From NCBI GenBank assembly GCA_014904845.1, contig MU119478.1:1-64000 (forward strand): a stretch of DNA of 64,000 nt, given 5' to 3'. This DNA is from Acephala macrosclerotiorum. Its lineage: Eukaryota > Ascomycota > Leotiomycetes > Helotiales > Mollisiaceae. A model generated the notes under the pieces. That model saw only the letters and a program-made list of their open reading frames with translations, was not told where the DNA came from and searched no databases. The stretch's first letter is position 1, and each line of letters opens with the position of its first letter. A program made the position numbers and the translations under genes. Shown piece by piece: positions 1-12,187 of this stretch.

Positions 1-1600
1 TTTTATATTTTAAAAACAAAAAAATTTTTAAATTTAAAATTTTTTTTTTTTAATAATAAATATTTTTATTATTTTTTATTTAAAAACATCGAATAATTTA
101 TCGATATTTTTTTTTAAAAGATTTTTTTTATATTTTTTTTTTATATAATAAATATTTATAATAATTTTCGAATTTTAAAATATTTTAAAAAGTAATTAAT
201 TTTATTTCGAAAATCGAATAATTTAAATAATAATTTTTAAATCGTTTATAAATTAAATTTCGAGTTTAATAAATATATATTAAATATTCGACTTCGTAAA
301 TGCTTTTTTTATACGTTTTTAAAAAGAAAATAAAAAAAACGTTTAAATATTAAAATTAAATTATAAATAAAAATTAAAAATAATTTATATTTAAAAATTA
401 AAATCGATATATTATATAAAAAAAAAATTTACTATAATAATTTTATATTAATTCGTTTAATTAATAAATATTATATTTATATATAAAAAATATTTATTTA
501 TTAAAAAAAAAATTTTATTACGAGAATTTTTCGATTTAATAAATCGTTCGAATATTTATTATAATTATATTAATTTGAGTTTTTTATTATTTTATTCGTT
601 TTTAAAACTAATAAAAAAAACTTTATTATTCTTTTTGTCGGGACATATATATCATCACGTGACGCATGTCATGTGACGATAGAAGTTGAAAGTATATAAT
701 TTTAATTTCTATTTTTTTAATTAAAAAAAAATTACTATAAAATTACAAATTTATATTATATAATATATTATCGAGTAATTACATAATACGAGTTATAGTT
801 TAAAACTATAAGATTTTAATAATATTAATATTTTTAATTATTTTATATTTATATATTTTATAATTCGTTATTAATATTATAATAAATAAAAAATAATATT
901 ATTATTCGATCGATTATTAAAATATATACTAATAAAAATATAAATTTTCAATTATCGTTTTATTTGTTTTTAGTAATTTTATTAAATTTATATATTTTTA
1001 ACGTTATAATTTTTTTTATTATACGTAATATATTAATAAAAAAACTTTTCTCGTTGAAATTTTATATATTATTAATCGTAATACGATATTTTTCGATAAT
1101 TTAAACGAATTAATATATTTTAAATAAATTAATTAAATTTTAATAAAATAATAATAATAAATAAAAATAAAAATAATATTAATATAAAAAATAAAATAAA
1201 TATTAAAATATATTTTACAAATACGCGTAAATTGTTAATATTACGTAAATACGCACTTTTGAATTTAAATTTGTATTAATAATAAAATTAAAAAATTTAT
1301 TTTTTATTTTTTTTTTTTTTTTTTTTAATTTTCTTTATTAAATTTTTAATAATTTGATTCGTTGAAAACATTTTACGATTAATAAATTTATTAATATAAT
1401 CGATTAAAATCTCTTTTTAAGCATTAATAAAAACTTAATAAAAAAATGCTTAAACTTTACGACGAGTCTTAATAAAACTACGCATTTTTTTAGATATCGA
1501 CGTGCGATCGCATTTAAATTTTTTTACTACTTTAAAATAATCTATAAACTCTCTTCTTCGAATCGTATCTATTGCAGCGTTCACAGCTGCTGATTTATCC
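1..1600. repeat. AT-rich RIP-degraded repeat block (left flank)
   Basis: Almost entirely A/T with no long open frame. The surviving C and G residues lie mostly in CpG steps, while CpA/TpG is scarce and TpA is abundant. This is the signature expected of repeat-induced point mutation on old transposons. The inner edge (about 850-1611) still reads as a transposase on the minus strand and is listed separately. Normal base composition resumes abruptly near 1600-1650. Confidence 0.9.
655..676. repeat. Imperfect palindrome in a GC-normal islet
   Basis: Inside the AT-rich block a short stretch (about 637-690) keeps ordinary composition, including CpA and TpG. Its core has 9-nt arms, tcacgtgac and gtcatgtga, that are inverted with one mismatch around a 4-nt spacer. 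It could be abutting terminal inverted repeats of two elements or a scrap of unique DNA between two mutated repeats. Function unknown. Confidence 0.45.
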
Positions 1601-1611
1601 GCTCTAGCCAT
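850..1611 (-). mobile_element. RIP-inactivated pogo/Tc1-type transposase relic
   Basis: Read on the minus strand from an ATG at 1611, the first 53 codons are open and begin MARADKSAAVNAAIDTIRR, the N-terminal helix-turn-helix region typical of fungal pogo (Fot1-like) DDE transposases. A TAA at 1450-1452 ends it. Reading on in the same frame gives IDYINKFINRKM, then around 1060-852 NFNEKSFFIN followed by KFIFLLVYIL, which align by eye to the family's DEKGF and EFISLLA blocks. The first catalytic Asp region reads Asn, as a G-to-A change would give. Many stops are TAA or TGA as C-to-T mutation would produce. The element is dead. The C-terminal half is too mutated to follow. Confidence 0.8.
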
Positions 1612-2142
1612 GATTAAGTGGTGATAGTGGGGTAATTTTTAAGGATATTTTAAGTAGGATTTTGATAGGGATGGGATTTGGCACGGGATCTCGGTTAATA
1701 CTCCTCGATGTTGTGTTTCAAATATTGCATAACAATGCCGCGTTCGTGCCTGACCCATACCAAGGGTAATACTGGCTCTACTCTCACTTCTATCAGGCTG
1801 GCGATTCCAAAAGGGTTTGAATACTAAACAAAGTACATAAAAATTGTGCAGAGCACAAATGCTAGGTGGGGCCGCAAAGATCCTGGCCTAATGGGCGGAG
1901 TCCGCACCTCCACCGCGGGTTCCGACGAATTGCCTAACTAGGAATGCAAAGAAGGTGGGCAAGTAACTTCCCCGCTGCACGTTCACACTTCATCATCCTC
2001 AATAAAAGCAATGGAGCTACCTCCTGATTACTTAGGCTAATACCCCAGACCGAGGCACTATTTATCGACCTCACCTGTCTTGTATACTTTCTTCTCTCTG
2101 TTCATAGCACCGTCGCGAAGGAAAGCCCCAATCGAGACCGAA
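1612..2142. other. Intergenic, upstream of MFS transporter
   Basis: Normal-composition DNA between the RIP block and the transporter start. It presumably holds the transporter's promoter and 5' UTR. No RNA gene or repeat recognised. Confidence 0.5.
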
Positions 2143-3996
2143 ATGGCCACAGAAGCACCTTTTCTCGCACATTTGCGGCTTGTCGCATCACAGTCGCATA
2201 TCACCCCCCAAGTACTCGAGCACCAATATTCAGGATCAGGCACGGAGGAAGACCCCTATATCGTCGAATTTCTACACAACGATCCTCGAAATCCACGCAA
2301 CTTCTCGACCCGGGGGAAATGGTTCATTACCATTCTCGTTGCCGTTGCCACGCTTGGGGTCACATTTGATTCTTCTGCATACACTGGTGGCATGCGGCAA
2401 ATTATACAACAGTTCGACGTCAACGAAGAGGTTGCCACGCTTGGCATATCACTGTTCGTCCTGGGCTTCGCCATCGGTCCTCTACTCTGGGCGCCTCTTT
2501 CAGAACTGTATGGCCGTCAGATTGTGTTCATAGCCACCTATGGAGTTCTTACTGTCCTGTGTGCCGGTGCAGCTGGAAGCCAGAATATCCAAACTCTCAT
2601 CGCCCTGCGTGCCTTCGCTGGTGCCTTCGGATCAAGTCCCCTGACAAATGCCGGAGGTGTCATTGCGGATCTATTCACAGCGGAGCAACGTGGACTAGCA
2701 ACCGCTTTCTTTGCTGCTGCTCCGTTTCTTGGGCCAACACTCGGGCCTATCGTAGGTGGCTTTGTGGGGGAGACTGAAGGATGGAGATGGATTATAGGGT
2801 TGATGGCTATTTTCTCTGGCGTTATGTGGATCTTGTGTACCCTCATGGTCCCAGAGACATACGCGCCAGTCCTGCTTTCGATGCGTGCGAAGAAGCTAAG
2901 CAATATAACAGGGAGAATATATAAGAGTAGGTTGGAATTCGACATGAAGAACAGAACTGCCAGTCGAGTTTTTGAAACTGCCTTGGCGCGTCCCTGGGCG
3001 CTCCTCTTGCGTGAGCCTATTGTACTCTTGCTCTCAATCTATATGGCAATTGGTTTGTACCTCTTAATCCCCGAGCATGCCCTTGCTGGAACCTTCTGAT
3101 CGTGGCTTTGGCTGATCATCGGACGTAGTTTATGGGACTCTATATATGATGTTCGCAGCATTTCCGATCGTATTCCAGGAGGATCGGGGTTGGAGTTCGG
3201 GCATCGGAGGTCTACCTTTTTGCGGCGTGGCCATCGGTATGATTTCGGCCATTATATATACTATTCCTGAGAATAAGCGGTATATCTTACAGTGCCTAGA
3301 TCTGGGAAATTGCTGAAGATGTGTAGGTTTATCAGAGCCGCTAAGAGAACCGGTGGTCGGGCACCGCCTGAGCAACGTCTTCCTCCTGTTATGCTTGGCT
3401 CGGTGTTTCTCCCACTGGGACTATTCTGGTAAGCCAAGTTCTCTTATTATATCTCGTCCCAAATCGCATTATATTCGCACTTTCTAATTCACTCTCTTGA
3501 AAAAGGTTCGCATGGACGAATTACCCATCAATCCACTGGATTGTTTCCACCATCGCCACAGTCCCATTTGGATTTGGAATGGTTCTAGTCTTCCTCGGTA
3601 TTATAAACTACCTTGTTGACGCCTACACGATATATACGGCCTCGGTACTAGCCGCGAATAGTGTCCTCCGTTCGGTCTTTGGTGCAGTGTTCCCCCTCTT
3701 CACTACTTATATGTAAGCTTCCGAGCCACCTTTCGTCTCTCTCTCCATGACCTAATTATGTCTATAGGTTCAACAATCTAGGCATTCACTGGGCCTCATC
3801 AGTTCCAGCTTTTCTCTCCCTCCTATGCGTTCCCTTCCCCTTCCTGTTCTTCAAATACGGGCCGGCGATTCGAAAACGATGCAAATACGCGGCGGATGCA
3901 GCACGGATCCTGGGTGAAGTAGAGGAGGAAGAACCGGAGGAGGAACCGGAGGAAGAATCAGGGGGGAAATCAACCGGGCAAGAAAGCATACAATGA
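2143..3996 (+). CDS. MFS transporter, DHA1 family (drug/polyamine:H+ antiporter type)
   Basis: Proton-driven exporter of the plasma membrane; this subfamily includes fungal polyamine and azole/benomyl exporters. Five exons can be joined: 2143-3052, 3129-3279, 3327-3428, 3506-3712 and 3768-3996, giving 532 residues. Visible motifs are [10 protein letters not shown] before TM1, [15 protein letters not shown] (motif A form), [31 protein letters not shown] (motif C, antiporter signature) and late-TM blocks such as [10 protein letters not shown] and [11 protein letters not shown]. The tail is acidic ([12 protein letters not shown]). The start at 2143 is the first ATG of the frame. All introns have GT-AG ends and no disabling lesion was seen, so the gene looks functional. 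The substrate cannot be told from sequence. Confidence 0.85.
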
Positions 3997-4748
3997 GCGA
4001 GTGTATAGTCGGATCAACGCCAAGTCTACAGTTACGAATTCTGAAATCTGGAGAAGATGTTGGAGAACCCATTATCGGTAAACAAAGATAAAAAGCCGTT
4101 TCTTTTTTCGTCGTGTATATTATTTTCATGCTTTGGGAAATGTATTGTAAGTATTACAACTGGGTATAGACTTATTAAAGGCTTAAACATTGGTCTCTTT
4201 TAAGATCATATTGGGCTATATAGTAAATCGGCCAAGTTATGGAAACCCTTCAGATCTGGGATACCTAGTCTGGTATCGTAAGTAGATTTCTATGAGCTTC
4301 ATCCGATCAGCCACTTAACTTCTAGATTACGCGACCCTACTAAGAGGCCAGGATAGAAGAGTCAGACTATAATACCTTCTGCACCATTTACTTCCACAAA
4401 GCCTACCCCAATTGATTAATTACAACCCTGACCGTAGATTTGCTTAGACTCAGAGAAATGAAATATACAGCAAGCGAAAGAAATCCAAATAGTCCCTCGC
4501 ATTATCACTTTGATAACCCATTTTCTAAACATATTTTTTTTTTTATCAGCCATCTTCTCTATTCGCTTCTCGAAATGTCTGAACTATTTAGCGGGCTTGG
4601 TATTGCGGATTCTAAAGGGCCTACGATGAGTGGCTCAACTTTTATAAATAATTATGTTTCCCTAAGCTCTTTCCTGCGTAAATCTTTTTGGTGGTATTAG
4701 CGCGTGATACTTGCTTCCGCCGACTGTGAGCGAAGTGAGCAAAGGAAG
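3997..4748. other. Intergenic
   Basis: No convincing gene. Short open frames here show no recognisable motif. Confidence 0.5.
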
Positions 4749-5111
4749 TTAACCGGCTATTATGCTTTTCCAGTCAGGGCGCATACCACCGCCTAGTACC
4801 ATGGTAGTCAAAGCATAGATGCGGTACTTTCCGAGGGTGATGGCTCAAGAGTTTCGACAAGCTGCCAAAGCTCCATTGTTTCGGTTTGAGACAAAAAGGT
4901 TATGTGCATTTTACCATCCCCCTCCTTCGCTGTAATGTTTCGTCTCCAGATCAGCGAACCAGAGCATGACGAGTCGTAGCTCCAATGCCGCAAGAGACCA
5001 TATCAAGTCTTTGAGCTTATTTGGCACTCTCGGAAACGGAAAGGATGTGTCTGCAGGCTTGATGATGGACTCTGGTTGACTGACAATCCCATGTTGCGCT
5101 GATGATGGCAT
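4749..5111 (-). pseudogene. 2EXR-domain protein relic
   Basis: From ATG 5111 the frame reads into the 2EXR signature: FPFPRVPNKLKDLIWSLA, matching the family's F-x-x-[FL]P-x-E[LI]-x-x-x-I[WF] start. Further on, the second hallmark CRNS-stop-AITLGKY matches C-R-x-S-R-x-x-x-x-x-Y. Two in-frame stops interrupt it, a TAA after GGGW and a TGA inside the CRxSR motif. Length to the final stop is about 120 codons against the usual 250-400, so the C-terminal part is missing. This is the outermost member of a local 2EXR cluster. The 2EXR domain is a fungal family of unknown biochemical role. Confidence 0.65.
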
Positions 5112-5900
5112 TTTTCTTATCGGTGAATGATGAAGCCGAAAGAGACAGCTTCCTAATGAGGAGGAAGTCAGAGCGCCGTTGGCAGATTAGGAGATGCTGC
5201 CAGTTATATGAAAGAGGAAAGATTTAATATATTATAAATGTATTTTCAGACTTGAATACACATTCATAGATAGATGCGATCTAGGAGAACTTTGAACATG
5301 TTGTCATTCGCACCTAGAGACTCAAATGTATCCCTTGAACACACAAAAGAAGAAGAAGTTGACCAGAAACCTCCACGTCTTGAGCAATCATTGCGTTATT
5401 GAGTAGTGATAATGATGGCCCGAGATAACATCTTAGAGTGAACTCACTATCTTGAGATCTTTGCTGCTTCGGAGGCTTCTGACACTTCTTGGTGCAGAAC
5501 TGGAGAGAGAGAGAGATTGAAATGAGGCGGAGGTAAACAACTGCAAGATTCAACTAGAGAACTAAATCTCGCTCGGAGCGGCGGCCTTATTCCTCTTGTG
5601 GTCAACAACGACTGCATTTCCAACACAAGCAAGAAGTGCTAGGGACATCAATTTGCTTAAAGGTACCCACTCCCAGAAAGGTAAAGAAACATCAAAAAGC
5701 TTCCCCTCTCTTCATTTTGTTTGACCTGAACATAATGTCGTAAGATCATAAGTTTTACAAAACTTCCACACATAGACCACCGACCACTTCGCTAATATCT
5801 ATCTTCTTTCTATCTTCCTCTGCTACCATAATGGGCACTTCTAACATGCAGAGTACCTCAAACCAGCAAATAACTGATCACCACCTGCCCTTGTCTCTTT
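5112..5900. other. Intergenic
   Basis: No gene motif recognised on either strand. It lies between a 2EXR relic and the 3' end of the next 2EXR gene. Confidence 0.5.
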
Positions 5901-6876
5901 CTAGACGGCTATTGTGTACGAGCCCTTCGGATATTCGCCTTGGTACATCGGAACATATTCCAGGGAAGGGATCGTGATCGCGATCGTAGGCTCCCACTCC
6001 ATCTCACCACGTATTTCCTTCTCCAATTCCTGCTCTCGTCGCTGCCTCTCGCGCAACTTGTCCTCTAACCCCTGCCATTGCAACCAAGAACCAATGATCA
6101 GAATGGGCGGTTTCCATTCTTTGAGCTTGGAACGCACGAAATCAATAGGCGCTTTGATGAGAGGCTCGATTCTAGGCCAATTGTGTACCGCTGAATTTTC
6201 GCTTGGCTTGTAGGTGTGAGGAACGTCGTCGTTGTCAGTGTAGTAGGGGATCTTCTGAATGATTTGAAGATGGGTCAAGCCTGAGAAGAACCTGCAGATC
6301 TTGACGAGATGGGCCTCCGTAAGCAGAACATTTTGCATCTCCACTGTCAACCTCTTCACCAAGGGGAGTTCGTTCTCCACGAAAGGACGTTTTGTAGCAT
6401 TAGATTTGAAGAGATTCAGAAGCTTGAGATCTATCTCCATCCGATCCGAAGCGAGATTAAAGTATACCAGAGGAGGTCGCATCGGGAAGATGGAGTTCAA
6501 GATTGGTCGGTATATTTTTTGTGCTGCCACTCGAGCATCGTAGCTTGTTTCGAGAGTTCCAGGTTTCTTTTGAACGAGATTGATGTGGAAACCCAACCCG
6601 TTTGTCCTCGAGAAGTCCGCTGAAATCAGGATAGTTCGAGGATCCTCCTCAGCATATCTCCAGATAAGTAGTTGTAACTCCTTTGGTCTGTTTAACTGCG
6701 TTATCAGCCGTATACCAAGGAGGAAGTTGATGCAGAGGCAGTGCAATGAGAAGTCTAGTCGTGGAAACTTACAGCAAAGAGAACTTGGGGAATGTGGTAT
6801 GCTGCGTGATGAAGTAGGGACATGGTGTTTTATAGAAGTCGATCCAAGGAGGGTCGAATGCCTTTGGTCGATGCAT
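5901..6876 (-). CDS. 2EXR domain-containing protein
   Basis: Two exons on the minus strand, with an 85-nt intron at 6772-6688 (gtaagt...acag). Splicing restores TFPKFSLLPKELQLLIWRYA, the 2EXR opening motif, followed by EEDPRTILI. The second hallmark is degenerate (SYDARVAAQKIYRPIL) but is followed by the expected PLVYFNLASDRMEID strand. The start is chosen at 6876 (MHRPKAF, Kozak-like CAACAATG), giving 296 aa. An in-frame ATG at 7029 would add 51 residues. The C-terminal half has a charged stretch (RERQRREQELEKEIRGEMEWE). Function is unknown; 2EXR proteins are expanded in ascomycetes and often annotated only as hypothetical. Divergent to the next gene, which is also 2EXR. Confidence 0.75.
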
Positions 6877-7756
6877 TGTTGTTGGAGTCCAAAGCGGGCT
6901 GAGATCGAGTCTTTTGGAGAAACTATGCTGGCATAATTCTATTTGCGCGTCACCGGGATCTCGATCTGGAGTCGTTGGGCAAGACTTCTCTATCCCGATT
7001 GAAGCTTGATACTTGAGGTAAGACTTCATGCAAGGGCTTTTAATGGAAGTCAAATGTTTGTTGTGTTGTTGCCTGTTATTTTGTCGCCTGTTTCGGCCTC
7101 GTCGTCCTCGACCAAAATCATGCAGGCGCGCAATCACGTGCTGCCTTTAGCGTACACTCCACGCTCCCTCTACATAAACCTCATGTTTTAATATACTTGA
7201 TGCCCAACTAACTATCCTAAGACAAACCTTCGAGGTGCTTTTATTTTAAGAACCTTGAGGTCAGATCGATCTCCTTCTCAAGCGCAACTACTTCACGAAA
7301 GGTCTCATTGTTTGGAACGTTCCCCTGAAGAGCAACCTACCTCTTTCGGTTTTCTTGACAACAATCCCCGGTAAAGGAGCCCTTTTCACTAGTACGTCTC
7401 CTTCCCAGGTGCGATCTATTGTCCAGAGTGACTTTCGCTTCCTCGAGGAAAGATACAGCTTCCTGCAGAGGGAAGTCCACTTCCTCTTGTACTCCGCTAT
7501 CTCAATAGCGACGCTTTCCTCGAGCCGGAACGCTAATTCTGCAACAAGACTCACTGAGAAGCAGTAGCATCTTGCAAATCTTTGGAAGAACCCAACCCCT
7601 TGTCCCGCGAAACAGTCCTTTCCAGAGCCTCGTCGTCCAGAGCAACCTTCTCAAAAGGCACGATCTATCCTGCAGAGCCAAGTCTTCTCCATGGAATTTT
7701 CCGCGTCGAGATTGTTCACCGTTACTGCAGTATCTCACCGCACACAACCTCTCACA
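6877..7756. promoter_or_regulatory. Shared intergenic region between two divergent 2EXR genes
   Basis: The 2EXR genes at 5901-6876 (minus) and 7757-9294 (plus) are divergently arranged, so this 0.9-kb stretch presumably carries both promoters. Upstream in-frame ATGs at 7029 (minus) and 7691 (plus) could shorten it. No specific binding motif is claimed. Confidence 0.4.
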
Positions 7757-9294
7757 ATGCCTCCATCGACCCCAAGTACTGCCGATGTCGGAGATACAAT
7801 CGCAGGACCTCAACCTAGTCAATTCCCTAACTTGGTGACCGACAACGACATACCAAACATTGACCCAACTCCTGGAGAGACTTTCAACTTGAAAGGTTCC
7901 AGCAACCCTGATGGAGAGTTCTCACTTTTCGACAAGCTACCAACAGAGATGCGGCTCAAGATCTGGGGATATGCGTAAGTTTTCTTTCCTTGCAACAACC
8001 TCTTTTCAGTTCCCTTTAGGTAGGCTTTCATGGATTAAAAGTATAAGAAATGTTTGCCTGTTCTAGTCTCTGAGAAAAGCTCTTTGTGACTTATTATTTG
8101 GAGGATTCTATGCTAACACTGTTTTCCCATTCGCAGGATTCCCACGGACCGTGTCGTTGCAATCACAGACAAGAGATACAAGTTAGAGGAGCTTGGACCC
8201 CACGGCAAGTTCTTTGCAGAGATCAGCGCAAGATATACCATTCCAGCAGCCATGCAATCTTGCCAAGAAGCCCGCACGGAGCTCATGAAGCAATACACCC
8301 CTATCCTTAAAGAGCAACTTCGTGGCGCAATCCCATTCAACTTCCAGTACGATACACTCTTAATGGATGGGCCTGATGGAGCGGTCGCCTTTTGGTCATT
8401 CGAGAAGGCTGGGCGCAAGAACAGTACCACTCGCAAGGAATTAGCTATGATTCACAGCAATCTCAAGCATTTAGCAGTTCAGGGTTCCCGAGTCATTCAA
8501 CGCACCATCAATGAGTCCCTCCAATTCACCAATCTCGAGAGCCTGGTTCTTCCTTGGAATCCGTATTGGAGCTCTCCAAATGGCCATGTTGCTTTCAATT
8601 GGCGAATTACGGAGAGAATCCGCTTGCAGTGGACTGAATTGAAGGCAAATGCTGGAGGAAGAGGGGTTGCTAGAGTTTGGAGCGAGATGGAGACTTCGAA
8701 TGACGACAAGAACAAGAATGACGACAACGACACAAACATGCTAATCAAGATCCCAACTGTCCCCCGCTACACCCATTTCCTCAAGCCAATTGCCTCAGAC
8801 TTAGCAGATTACTCAAAGATTGATTGCACGACCCATATCATGTTCCTTACAGAGGAAGACTTGAAAGTTCGTCTCTCTTCTGGCACCAGAGTACGTACTA
8901 TTTTCCACTTGATAACTCCTGTGCAGCTTCTTGAGTTCTAGAATTTGCTCGGACATTCTGATTCTTCTTTCCTCGAAGTCGTGGGCTTCTAGGATGAGAT
9001 GAACTGTCTCACTTAACTAGGAAACTAAGAAGGTCTAGACCTGGCTGGAAGCTCCATCACTCTAATTCTACATTCCAATTCTGACTCCTCCTACTGCAGG
9101 TCACTCTCTCTTACATCGACGGTCCAGACCACCCCGCCATGAAGGAACGTGAACGACAAAGAAATGCCTTTAGCGACGCTAATCGCACTGAAGCACTTAC
9201 TCCGTCCAGCTTCTCTAGCAGCTTCGACTCCCTCCCAAACGGTACGATGATTGCAGACGCGGTATACGATGATCCAGATACGACCTTTACCTAA
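7757..9294 (+). CDS. 2EXR domain-containing protein
   Basis: Three exons, 7757-7974, 8137-8890 and 9100-9294, give 388 aa. Splicing across the first intron makes FSLFDKLPTEMRLKIWGYA followed by IPTDRVVAI, the 2EXR start motif. The second hallmark is IPAAMQSCQEARTELMKQY. A low-complexity Asn/Asp/Lys tract (DDKNKNDDNDTN) lies in the middle. The start at 7757 has a good fungal context (CACAATGCC). An in-frame ATG at 7691 would add 22 residues. The last exon is hydrophilic and Ser-rich and ends DPDTTFT. It appears intact. No catalytic motif is visible and the function is unknown. Confidence 0.75.
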
Positions 9295-9992
9295 GTCCCC
9301 ATCGATCCCAAGACCTGATCAACACACACAAACAATCGACCTACAAGCACAATCAACCCACGAATACAATCAACTTATGGAAACGCTCGCCATGCGAACA
9401 TAATCGACCTGCGATCATCTTCACCTCCGTGAAATTATATGAAATGAGGAACATGGGGCGTTCTTCTAGGCGATTTCATAGATAACCGAGCGAGCATTGC
9501 ATAGCGTTCTTCACATCTATGGTACCTTGGGTTTGCTTTGTCTCTTTGAGATCTGCCTGCAAACAAGATCTCCTTTCTATAACGGTGGTGTCATCATCGC
9601 AACATTAGCTATCTCGTCATCACAAGTAGATGAACTAAATAAAAGTGATTTCTTTGGCGCGCATATCTACTTTCTTGACTCCATTGTCGTGACTGCTTTA
9701 GAAACAAAATTCTGATGAGCACTATTGTTTTCAACATCCAAATCCTAGGAGCTTTTCGTAACCTTTCCTGAACCTGACCTACTCGAATGATTCGATATTC
9801 TGCCCAACTAATTGTTTAATGCAAAAGGAACGTGATAGAATAGTCCAGAAGGACTCGGGTCTTCGGCAGGCTCAGTACCGCAACTGTGTCTATCAAGTCT
9901 CGATGTTCTTCCCGGCTCCTCAACACCGAGTTGTTCCCAACCACGTAGGGTTCCTAGAAGTCCCACCCAAAGATTCGCTTGTTCCGGGAAAT
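9295..9992. other. Intergenic between convergent 2EXR genes
   Basis: 3' UTR space of two converging genes. No other feature recognised. Confidence 0.5.
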
Positions 9993-10639
9993 TCACACAA
10001 GAAAGATGCCCGGTCTCGCACCACCAAAAGCTGCCCACTCCGTGTTCAGGAAATGTCGATACTGCCAATTCGCCGTGGTGCTGTCAAACGTCAACTCCTC
10101 CAAACCCTGAAACCTCTTCAACATCCACTCAACAGCCACATCAATCAACACACCTCTCACAGCAACCTTCTTCAAAGGACCCAAACTCTGCTTCTTTAAT
10201 AGATACTTCGAAACCTGCATCTCAAGAGCTTTCATCGCATTAATCTCCGCAAAGCAAAGCGTATCCACAGCGAAGTCGATGAAGATAGGGTATTTGAGGT
10301 GGGAAGAGAAGAAAGGACCGTAGTGACGTCGGTAGATATCTCGAGATTCGCGGCTGACCTGGACGACTGCATGTTGCTTTCGGTCTTCAGGATAGGCGAA
10401 GACGCCGAGACGGTGGGTGATGCGGTTGTAGCGGAGGTTGTGACGGATTGGCTCGTAGTATTCGAGGATGATTGTTCGGCCGGGTGGGAGGACCATGTTC
10501 CAGATCTTGTTGCGGAGCTCGCCTGGGAGATCATCGAATTGATTGCCGCTGGATTGGACTTGAGCTGGCTGTGGTGGTGGCGGGTGGAGGGAGGCCGGGG
10601 CCGGCTAGCGGCGAAGAGGTCGAGGGAGAAGTTTGACAT
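9993..10639 (-). pseudogene. 2EXR-domain gene with 5' frameshift
   Basis: The family motif reads FDDLPGELRNKIWNMVLPPGR, then VVQVSRESRDIYRRHYGPFF and YPIFIDFAVDTLCF, a clear 2EXR protein ending at 9993. This frame has no ATG before the motif and is closed by a TAG just upstream. The only good start, ATG 10639 (MSNFSLDLFAASRPRPP, context AACATCATGT), is in another frame and no GT-AG intron joins them. A single-base indel in the Pro/His-coding run between about 10560 and 10600 would connect the two. Either the gene is frameshifted or the base call is wrong. The C-terminus is also short for the family (about 215 aa in total). Confidence 0.65.
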
Positions 10640-11932
10640 GATGTTGGCAGTGGTAGCAATTGAGTCGGAGATGTTGACAGTGGAGAAGAGGATGGTAGAG
10701 AGTTAATTGACAGCAGCAATGATCCCAGAGCAAAGGCTCGAAGTTGTGTGTGTCAGGAGCTTGAAGAAGATGAATTTGGATATGAGAGATGGACGAATAT
10801 ATACTTGACGGCGGCATTGTCCGTCCTTACCATTATCTGATGGTATAGAATAGCTCACCAGCATCTGGTGTCTATTCATATGTACGATATTATTATGCTT
10901 CGGAGAGGACCAAGGTTTGCTAACGAGCACAATAGTAAGGGGGAAGTGGATTTCGAGACTTCTCGTGACAATGCGTGCCAGTCTCTTTGGCAAGAATTGA
11001 ACGATTTTCAAAAGAACTACGTTCCATAACCACTCGGTACTGATGTCAGGATTCTGAATGATATTTAGAACCAGCCGTCCTGCTCTTGCGGCTTCATACA
11101 TGGGAGAAACCGAGGGAAAGCATCTAGCTTTTAGCTATTACTTTCGTGATAGTACGATGATGCTCGCCTCCCACAATACTACATGCGTCTTAGAGCATCT
11201 ACGCGACTCTCAATAATCCTGCGGAAACAAGGACAGAGATGGTTCACTATCATTTGTGAAGACGAAGTGACCTGACCAGAGTTCTAACAAAGGTGATGCT
11301 TAGCAATGTGGATGATGCGGAGAGCATGCGTAAGATAATTCTGAGAACGTGTATCTAGTGTTTCAAGCTTGATAGAGTTCAAGAGCTGCAATCTCTAAGT
11401 AGGATGGAATGCTAAGTGGCAGACAAGTTCGACACTTCCGTTGTAAGTCATGAGTATCACATGACACCACTTCTTTTCTTCGAGTCGCTGCTGTTTCACC
11501 ATTTTCATGATACTGTCTCGGGATTTAGAACTAATAAAAAGCATTCTTGAGACAACTAGAGAGAAACTTGAAGACCCCAAGATCCTGTACAGTCACGTGT
11601 CCCCCTGAGTTTGCCGAAAGTAATTTTTACATTGCCAAGACTTGACAAGAACCACAACCCCCCAAAAAAGCCCCCAAACAAAACTTTCCCCTCCACACTC
11701 ATCCCCAGTAGTATGTTCAGATTGTTTAGCATAAAGAGGAACCTCACCTGTTGGTCAATATATAGTCAGCAATGGACGTTGTGATTGACCCAAAAGAAGC
11801 GGGACACGTAAAACTCACGGCTTGAAAAAGTAACCTCCTTCCAATCGGTATGGATCCTTAAGTACACCCATCAATGCTCCCTTCCTCAGTAGCTCTCGCG
11901 GACTATTTCCCGTTGTATATCCACCCATCGCT
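10640..11932. other. Intergenic
   Basis: 1.3 kb without a supportable gene. A 132-codon minus-strand frame starting with ATG at 11101 has no recognisable motif and is not called. Confidence 0.45.
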
Positions 11933-12187
11933 TTATCCGGTCGCTTTTACTAATTGACAGAGGATTAGCACATTGATAGCAGCAATCACGAGGATTGTAG
12001 AAATGGGGTGATCAAGGGCGGCAAACCTCTCCAGCCAGTTCTTGCTCACATCTTCTTCCGGCGCTAACTTTTCCTGCCAGTACTTTCTTGCTTCTTCCGA
12101 AGCTTCTTCTCTCTCCTCACGCTCGGCTCTACGTGCAGCTCGCGCAGAGGGAGAGAAGATGTTTCTGAGGGCCCGGAAGAGCTTCAT
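11933..12187 (-). CDS. Small hypothetical protein with C-terminal membrane segment
   Basis: An 84-residue frame from ATG 12187. The first half is highly charged (SARAARRAEREEREEASEEAR) and probably helical. The C-terminus has one hydrophobic stretch (ISTILVIAAINVLILCQLV) compatible with a tail anchor. The contrast between charged helix and membrane tail makes chance coding less likely. No family was recognised. It sits alone within the 2EXR cluster. It could be a real small tail-anchored protein or a spurious frame. Confidence 0.45.
   Translation of the reverse strand: MKLFRALRNIFSPSARAARRAEREEREEASEEARKYWQEKLAPEEDVSKNWLERFAALDHPISTILVIAAINVLILCQLVKATG

Noticed and set aside
10703..11101. 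132-codon minus-strand frame with ATG
   Set aside because: No motif, composition looks random and it overlaps the upstream region of the frameshifted 2EXR gene.
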